A stretch of DNA of 64,000 nucleotides from positions 62,001 through 126,000 of the forward strand of contig NW_025955001.1 in the NCBI RefSeq assembly GCF_022376445.1, read 5' to 3'. Below the pieces are notes generated by a model. That model did no database searches and was not told the origin of the DNA. It saw nothing but the letters and a program-made list of their open reading frames with translations. Positions 58,009-64,000 of the stretch are shown here, one piece after another. The translations under genes and the position numbers were made by a program. The stretch comes from Fomitopsis serialis. Lineage: Eukaryota > Basidiomycota > Agaricomycetes > Polyporales > Fomitopsidaceae. Within the stretch, counting starts at the first letter, position 1; each line of letters begins with the position of its first letter.

Positions 58009-59622
58009 GGTGACGTCCGTTGCTTGTGCGTAGATCATACTGACTCCGTGTCAGATCCAACTTGAAGTCAGGATATAATTGCGTTATATATTGCTGCTGT
58101 CGTCGTGCTTTCGCGCTTTGTCCCTCACGCTTGCTCTACTCCACTGTCTCGCATGCTGCACACTCATCTACGTCACGCAACTACTCAGTCGCGCTATCAT
58201 GTCATTGGACGCGTTCTCATCGATCTCGACTTACTTCTCTCCGCATGCTACGTACTCCTCTACATGGCATGGCTATGGGAACTATTTGCTAGACTCCGAT
58301 GAGCCTAGACCTGTCTAACATAGCGCCATGAAGGGTGTTCAACATTCAGCACGGGGGCGGGCATCTTCATGATTTCCGGCGCTCACAGGATAGGACGGTA
58401 CTTCGTGATGCTATCCGTGGAGCAAGGCCTCTGGATCGAGAACAGGAACGATTCATCAAGCCCCAAATACAGGCCCAGGCTCTTCAACGGATCCAGACAT
58501 ACACCGCAGGGGCAAGGTGGTACGTGTAGAAGTTTCTCACACTTCTTGGGCTATTCACAGTTGCGACATCGCAGTGGAAGCGCGGGCCCTGGGTACGAAC
58601 TCAAATGTTTGATGTTCAATGACCACGACCATGAGTCTGGCTCACATGAAGCGAGCTTCATGGACTTTGCAGAAGCAAGACTCTTGCGACTGGCCGGCTG
58701 GCTCAACAAACTCCTACCAGTTTGGCCGAAGATGACGTGCCAATGCCTCCAGCGCAAAGCATAATTAGCCGCGCATTCGCGCGGGCTCTCCTACCTTACA
58801 GTAAGTTCACCGGGGATCCGCATTGACATCCAACAATGGCGCAGCCGCTGTGGAATCACTTGCCAGCCTGTACTATGCGTGGGCCGCCGTCAGACATTGA
58901 AACATCTACTATGAGGAAGAACGGTAGGAACAGATATTGACGGAGTCTTCCTTTAGACTGGGGCTGACAATCATATGCACCACAAGGTCAATCGAACCGT
59001 TAGCGCGGAAGAGTGACAAGACTCGGACTCTCCAACCGCTACTCAATCTGACCGGACTGTGAGTCGTGAATCTGTAGAGATGATATTCCGGGTATCCGCA
59101 GCTAATAGACGTGTCAGATTCGTCGGGTGATAGTGTCTGCTCGGTGTTTGGTATAAATCAAAGTTCCATCGGTCCAAGCCACTCATTTGTTGAACCTTGT
59201 CCGTGAGGTTACCGACATTCCTCCATGGAGCTTGTATGTCTCAGTCGACGATGCGTGACTGGAACTGAACGGTTAGGGTGCGTCCATGGTTCCGTATGGT
59301 TGCGCCACTGGTCAATATCAGTCTTTTGCTCACGTCTGATGATGACTTCCGTCTGGTACTGGACGTCTGGGTGCCGCCTGTTGAACCAGCGACCGGAACA
59401 ATGATTTTGCGGCCCAAAATCTCCACGTTAGACTAGACTAGGTTGGACCGGCGGTGTCTATCACGACGCGTTGGTCAGTCATTCGGACACAATGCATCGC
59501 TCAGGTGAAGCTCACATGTGGGGAGTTGCAAGAAGCTTCCTACAACGGCTGGCTTATAACTACCCACCGCATCCGATACGAGTTTGCAGTAGCAACTCTC
59601 ATAGCTAATCAACTACCCCGCC
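58009..59622. other. 1.6-kb region without confident gene
   Basis: Plus-strand open frames at 58062-58318 and 58369-58764 (131 codons, ending CQCLQRKA) are present but lack recognised domains or supporting splice chains. 58.8-59.6 kb is AT-richer and shows no coding signal; its end is the hydrolase promoter. Confidence 0.4.
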
Positions 59623-60936
59623 ATGCCGCGTGTCACCGTCGATCAACACGGCTCGCAGTATTACTACGAGGACACCGGAGCTCCTCATCAGTCATCGGAC
59701 TATACAACGCTCATTCTTGTCCACGGCGCAGGTTTTCAAGGTGGTATGTCATCAAGCAATCGGGTATAGCAGACTTGCTCATTCTGTGACCACGCTTTTA
59801 GCCGTGTTCGAACCGCTGTTTGCTCATGCAGCAGCCCGGAACATGCGGCTCGTAGCCGTCAACATGAGGGACTACTATGGTTCGACCCCGTACTCCGCGT
59901 CCGAGCTAGCCGACTTGGGCAGCACGGATGTAGAGAGACAGGCGAAGGCAATCCGGGCGCGTGGTCTCGAAATCTTGACATTCCTTCTCTGGTTCATTCG
60001 CAAGGAGAGTATCCCTCCTCTCTTGCCTGCGACAGAGGCCGAGGACTGGGCGATGGAGGGATATCACTACTGGGCTGGTCATGGGGAAACATGATGACGT
60101 TGTCCTGTGTCGCTCACGCAGACGAGCTTGCGCCAAATGACGTCGAGTTCCTGGCAGGATACATGCGGGCTCTGGTCCTCTATGGTGAGCACTATGATGG
60201 CCTAGTATCCTCGGATAGCTATTGACTCGCTTCCAGATCCCGCTCCTCGCGCATTCGGCGCCCCTATGTCATCGCTTCAAGACTCGTATAATCCATTGAA
60301 CGACTCGTCCCTATCCCCAGAGCAAATGAAGCGCGTCTTTCCTAGCTGGGTCTCTGGCTACTATACCCATTCCAAAGCCATGCTAGACGCGTTGCCGTCT
60401 CTCAGCCGAGATGCGCTAGTCGCAGGGTTTTCGCAGGACCCGGTCGTGGACAGCCCTATTCAGCACACACCGACGATACTGCGTATGTCCGACGGAGAGC
60501 TCGCGCGCGTAGTTAACGAGGACGCAGTCGCGCATTCGCATATCCTCTATGAGCACGTAGACGGCAAGGTCTACTCAGACAACGTACGCAAGGCACTATG
60601 CCATACCTCCATCTGGCCAGGACTGCGTGTCGTGCTGGTATGGTGCGACATGTCCGTCAGCGAAACAATTCTGTCCTCTTGGGGTCTGCTCCGGCAGGTT
60701 CAACACGATTGGCCAGCCGGTGGACGACGCCTCCGTACAATTCGATTGGAAGGGGCCAATCATTTTGTACGTCCTCTCGTCGGACTTCCGAACGTGACCT
60801 TGACGTATCTGTCTTTCAGCCACACTGGGATCAGCCAGAACGCACGATGCAATTACTGGCCGACATCATACGGTCCAGAGAACCTCCAGGAAATGTGGAG
60901 ATGCATGCATTGAAAAGTGCGCGCTCAAAACTATGA
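59623..60936 (+). CDS. Alpha/beta hydrolase with an apparent one-base frameshift
   Basis: Alpha/beta-hydrolase-fold enzyme, substrate unknown. Exons 59623-59743, 59802-60184, 60237-60766 and 60820-60936. The oxyanion-hole strand TTLILVHGAGFQG lies at about residues 29-41. The second exon then reads NMRLVAVNMRDYYGSTPYS. The nucleophile elbow GWSWGN (GXSXG, 60079-60096) is in a different frame from the start of exon 2: the first frame stops at 60094, while the second is open through MMTLSCVAHADELAP and splices cleanly into exons 3 and 4. The switch must occur near 60047-60060, in a G run, and no GT-AG pair fits. So either one G is missing in the sequence or the gene carries a real frameshift and is a recent pseudogene. 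Exon 3-4 ends with NHF then HWDQPERTM, placing the catalytic His region. Everything else is intact. Confidence 0.75.
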
Positions 60937-61045
60937 AACCCATGGCTGATGTATATTTGTGCTTGGACTCTGTGGTGTACAACAAGTTTGCAATGTCCGA
61001 TCATAGAAGCAGTAGTAGATAAATTAGCCAATAAACGAGTGGATA

Positions 61046-62519
61046 TCAGTGAACAAGTGCCCTTCGTTCAGGGTCGACAGCTTCTTGCCCGTTCACAGGG
61101 AGGGATATGCTTTGATCCCTGAGCTTCAACATCTCGTCGTAGCTTTCGTCATCATCAGGGTCGCATCGATCCAGGGCACGATAGACATCAGAGGACACGT
61201 CGAAGTCGCCTAGGGAGGGAATATCATGTACGCGATTGACCTCTCTGACGTTCAGGACGAGGCGGGAACCCTGAAGCAAATGTCATGAGGTGACAGCACG
61301 GAAGGAAGGCGAATGACCTACTGCTGAGCCCAGAATAGCCAGAAGCCACCTGCGGAAGGGATGCCGCGTAAGTGTATGAGGCAACCTGAAGGACCGACTG
61401 CCACTTACGGGAATCCTGAAGTGGAAACCGTCTTCGCACCGAGAGTAAACAGCACGGTATTTGTCACCATCGCAGCTGAGCAGAGTTGATCAGGCTGTTT
61501 CGCGTTCTTAACATGACGTCAGCTTACCGAAGATGACTGCGAAGGCGAGCATGCCATCGCGGACCAAGACAGTCAAAAGGCCAAGGTTCGCCATACCGTC
61601 CCGTTTGGCATGGCGATATCTAGAGATGGTGAGGGAGAAGAGAAAGGATTCAAACATAATAGAGACGATACTTGATTGATTTCAGTCGTCAGTATCGCAG
61701 ATTGTAGCTGAGCACCTTCGAAAGCTTACCAGTAGATCACCAACTCCAAGGGCACCGTGGCTTCGACACAGTTCGGACTGACCAGGAATCGGGGGACGCT
61801 CATGCCGATGCATACGGCCATAACGATTGCTTGGATGACGAACGGGACCATCATGACGCGCATCGTGGTCTTGCTGCCAAGATACATGGCGAACACTTGA
61901 TGTGGCCACTAAGTGAGTAGGGATAAAGCAATGGTTCCAATCCTACTCACATCGTAGTATGAGCAAGAGTTGGACGCTCAGCTCGAGGATAAGGGATGAT
62001 ACACTCTCGAAGACGATCCATTCTCGACATGTCATGTTGTATGAATTCCTAACGCTGCGGAACAGTGAGAACGAGCCAAGGTTAAGACCAACCGACGCAC
62101 ATCAGGGCAATGAGGGAGTAGTATCGAGCAATGAAGTAGAATGCTTTGGATGATGCCCATGGCGTTCTATTGGAAGCTTAGTGAGTGGCCACGAGCGGGA
62201 GCTATGTTTCGGAAGTGCGACCCGCCTCCAGATATGAATGACTGATGAATAGCGATGACCTTCAGATTCTGTATGACACACCAGCTTCGGATAGCAACTC
62301 ACCTCGAGATCTGTCGTAAGGCAGATATCATAGAAGAGAAAACACAGTGCTGCCACTGAAGTTCGGTGCACCTAGGTTAATATCTTCCAGCCGTGCCACT
62401 TCTTGAACATACGACGTACGGGTGCTGTGTGTAATGTCAAGCGACTGTGTTCGTGCCTCGAGTGTCTCGACTTGTATGCCGCCGACGGCCGCTGTAGTGG
62501 CAGAATGATTGCCAGCCAT
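61046..62519 (-). CDS. DUF6533-type multi-pass membrane protein
   Basis: Member of a very large, basidiomycete-rich family of seven-helix-like membrane proteins, receptor-like in layout but without known function. The start is MAGNHSATTAAVGG (62519). A GTACGT-donor intron leads to the diagnostic first helix AALCFLFYDICLTTDLE. Further blocks are KAFYFIARYYSLIALM, TMRVMMVPFVIQAIVMAVCI with GMSVPRF, NCVEATVPLELVIYW, and GMANLGLLTVLVRDGMLAF. The last exon (61279-61046) is the cytosolic tail: GSRLVLNVREVNRV, then acidic ALDRCDPDDDESYDEML. About seven short exons; several middle boundaries were not fixed, and one loop exon (near 62.2 kb) is uncertain. The C-terminal SRLVLNVRE motif is typical of the family. 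Confidence 0.65.
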
Positions 62520-64000
62520 GGTGGTTGCTCAGTCGACGATGACAGGATCCGTCAGTGTCACTGCACCTTGGGAAGGAACGCGTACATAACGAAGATGGGT
62601 TGTCATTGTCCAGCCTATTCGTATAGTTCCGGACTCAGGGGTACATCGGACCCATAGTTGTTTCAAGCCCTTGAAGCCGAACGGTCAAAGCAAGGCTGTA
62701 CAATAAGCTCGGACGCTAAGACATCTTGGGCGATATCTCCCCGGGACTATTATTGGTGAAGCATGATCATGACCAGCTCGGTGCGCCGGTCAACAAAAGG
62801 GCTGAGTGGAAACCGCGTCGGAGATCTTGGCACAGACATAGCCCGTGATCGCCCAGGGAGAACACTTTCCTAGACTTTGACCATACTGTTCAGTGGCCTT
62901 GGTGTGGCCCAATCTAGAACGAACGCTCGCGGGTCCGAGCCCAGCAATCTGAAGTGAATCGGCATCGAATGCAAGCCCATAAGTAAGCATGATGTCGTGC
63001 GTTCCGAGCCAGGAGCGCGTTCTCGATCCGAATCTACTACGCTGGACGTACCAACACAACGAATGGTGTTAGACTCGAGTGTTCATACAGCGAATAAAGA
63101 GCAGCGAGTGTGCCGAGACTCTGGAAGAACCACCGTTCGCTGTGAAACCATAGGAGTATACATGCACATACTGTGCGTAAGCTATAGCGGGCCAGATGCA
63201 GACTTTGTAGAAGCAGATTGACCAAGGTACGCGGTACTACGCGCACGGATTCTTTCGGCGGCCCCGACTCGCGGTTTATCTGGGCACTTGGCCTGACAGC
63301 AGGTTCGACATGGCGAGACTAGGCCTGACAGTCAATCACGCGTACGGTCGATAAATATTGCACATAATTGTTGGCCAAAGAGTACACCAACGAGTTCGAT
63401 ATGTCCATCGACGCGGTCGTCAATGCGCCTTGTTCGAGGCTGCGGGTGGGGATCTGACAGCAATTGAAGCTGTGTATGGACTAGGATTACCACTGGCACT
63501 GATTTAACACTGTTGTAGTCCTGCCACGCCATGTGTGCATTCGCCGCCGTCTCGCTCAGTCTTTGCAGCTGCCCGCGATGCATATGCATATCATTGTATA
63601 ACCGGCGCCCTCCTGGCCGGTCGCGGTGACGGCAATTGTGATGACTCACCTGGAATAGCAAGTCTGTGGGCATGGCAGCGTATACGAGTAGCCGTGCGAG
63701 GGGTATGCAGCTAAGAGGGATATAGGATACATCATAGAACTGTTGCTCACTAGGGAAGACGGTGCAGAGATGATGGACGAGCGAAGTTGGATGCCCATCA
63801 ATATATGCGAGGGCGCTCAAGGTAAGCTGAGGTGAGTAAGATTGGCCTCCTCCAGAGGCATCCAATGTGACGCACTGTGACTCGGCGTTACCCCGAGGAC
63901 TTATCGCGTTACTCCGGTGGCTGAGCTGCGTAGCGCTGAGGCAAGGGATGCGCGCAGCGGCGCACGGTGCGATGTAGGGAGTCTGGCGAGTGTAAGATAC
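62520..64000. other. Right-end region, no confident gene
   Basis: A 177-codon minus frame (63332-63865) contains a plausible GTGAGT intron at about 63651-63571 and a hydrophobic stretch (SYIPLSCIPLARLLVYAAMP), so part of a small gene may lie here. No family is recognised and no start context is convincing. 62.6-63.3 kb shows nothing. Confidence 0.35.

Overview
The window reads as nuclear DNA of a basidiomycete fungus, most likely an Agaricomycete (a polypore-like mushroom). The reasons are genes cut by many 45-65 nt GT-AG introns with CTRAC-like branch sites, a moderately GC-rich code, an intron-bearing tRNA-Cys, and mushroom-typical families (DUF6533 membrane protein, F-box/leucine-rich protein, expanded sedolisins and FAD oxidases). 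No CRISPR, operon, plasmid or viral gene was seen. Gene models were built by hand from the splice signals. Reading frame is kept across every junction given as coordinates.

Left third (1-24.8 kb): the 3' part of a secreted sedolisin protease, a tRNA-Cys(GCA), a WW-MyTH4-RhoGAP protein, a DUR3 urea transporter with clustered GATA sites upstream, a glutaminase A-like ectoenzyme with a C-terminal membrane anchor, and two tandem ICMT-like methyltransferases. The second ICMT copy appears to have its two exons pushed 2 kb apart by a segment carrying another gene. Then come a mitochondrial Mtf2-like protein and an F-box protein, separated by a 309-bp CACTA-like MITE with a clean target duplication. 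Protease, urea uptake and glutamine hydrolysis within 16 kb suggest a nitrogen-scavenging neighbourhood.

Middle (25-42.8 kb): a secreted BBE-like FAD oxidase, a gene-poor 2-kb gap, LSM2 and the DASH subunit SPC34 sharing a 140-bp divergent promoter, a 2,197-residue DOCK-family GEF, a 628-bp hAT-like MITE (32-bp perfect TIRs, 8-bp target duplication) and MED27. The DOCK GEF and the RhoGAP both act on Rho/Rac GTPases.

Right third (42.8-64 kb): a 3.3-kb gene-poor stretch, a Medusa/MedA-type DUF7082 regulator, a protein of unknown family, a LETM1-like mitochondrial protein, SKI3 of the cytoplasmic RNA-decay complex, a BTB protein, an alpha/beta hydrolase with an apparent one-base frameshift just before its nucleophile, and a DUF6533 multi-pass protein. 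The last 1.4 kb has no recognised gene.

Most genes are housekeeping or signalling loci. The unusual signals are the two non-autonomous transposons, the split ICMT gene, the two frameshifts and the clustered nitrogen genes.
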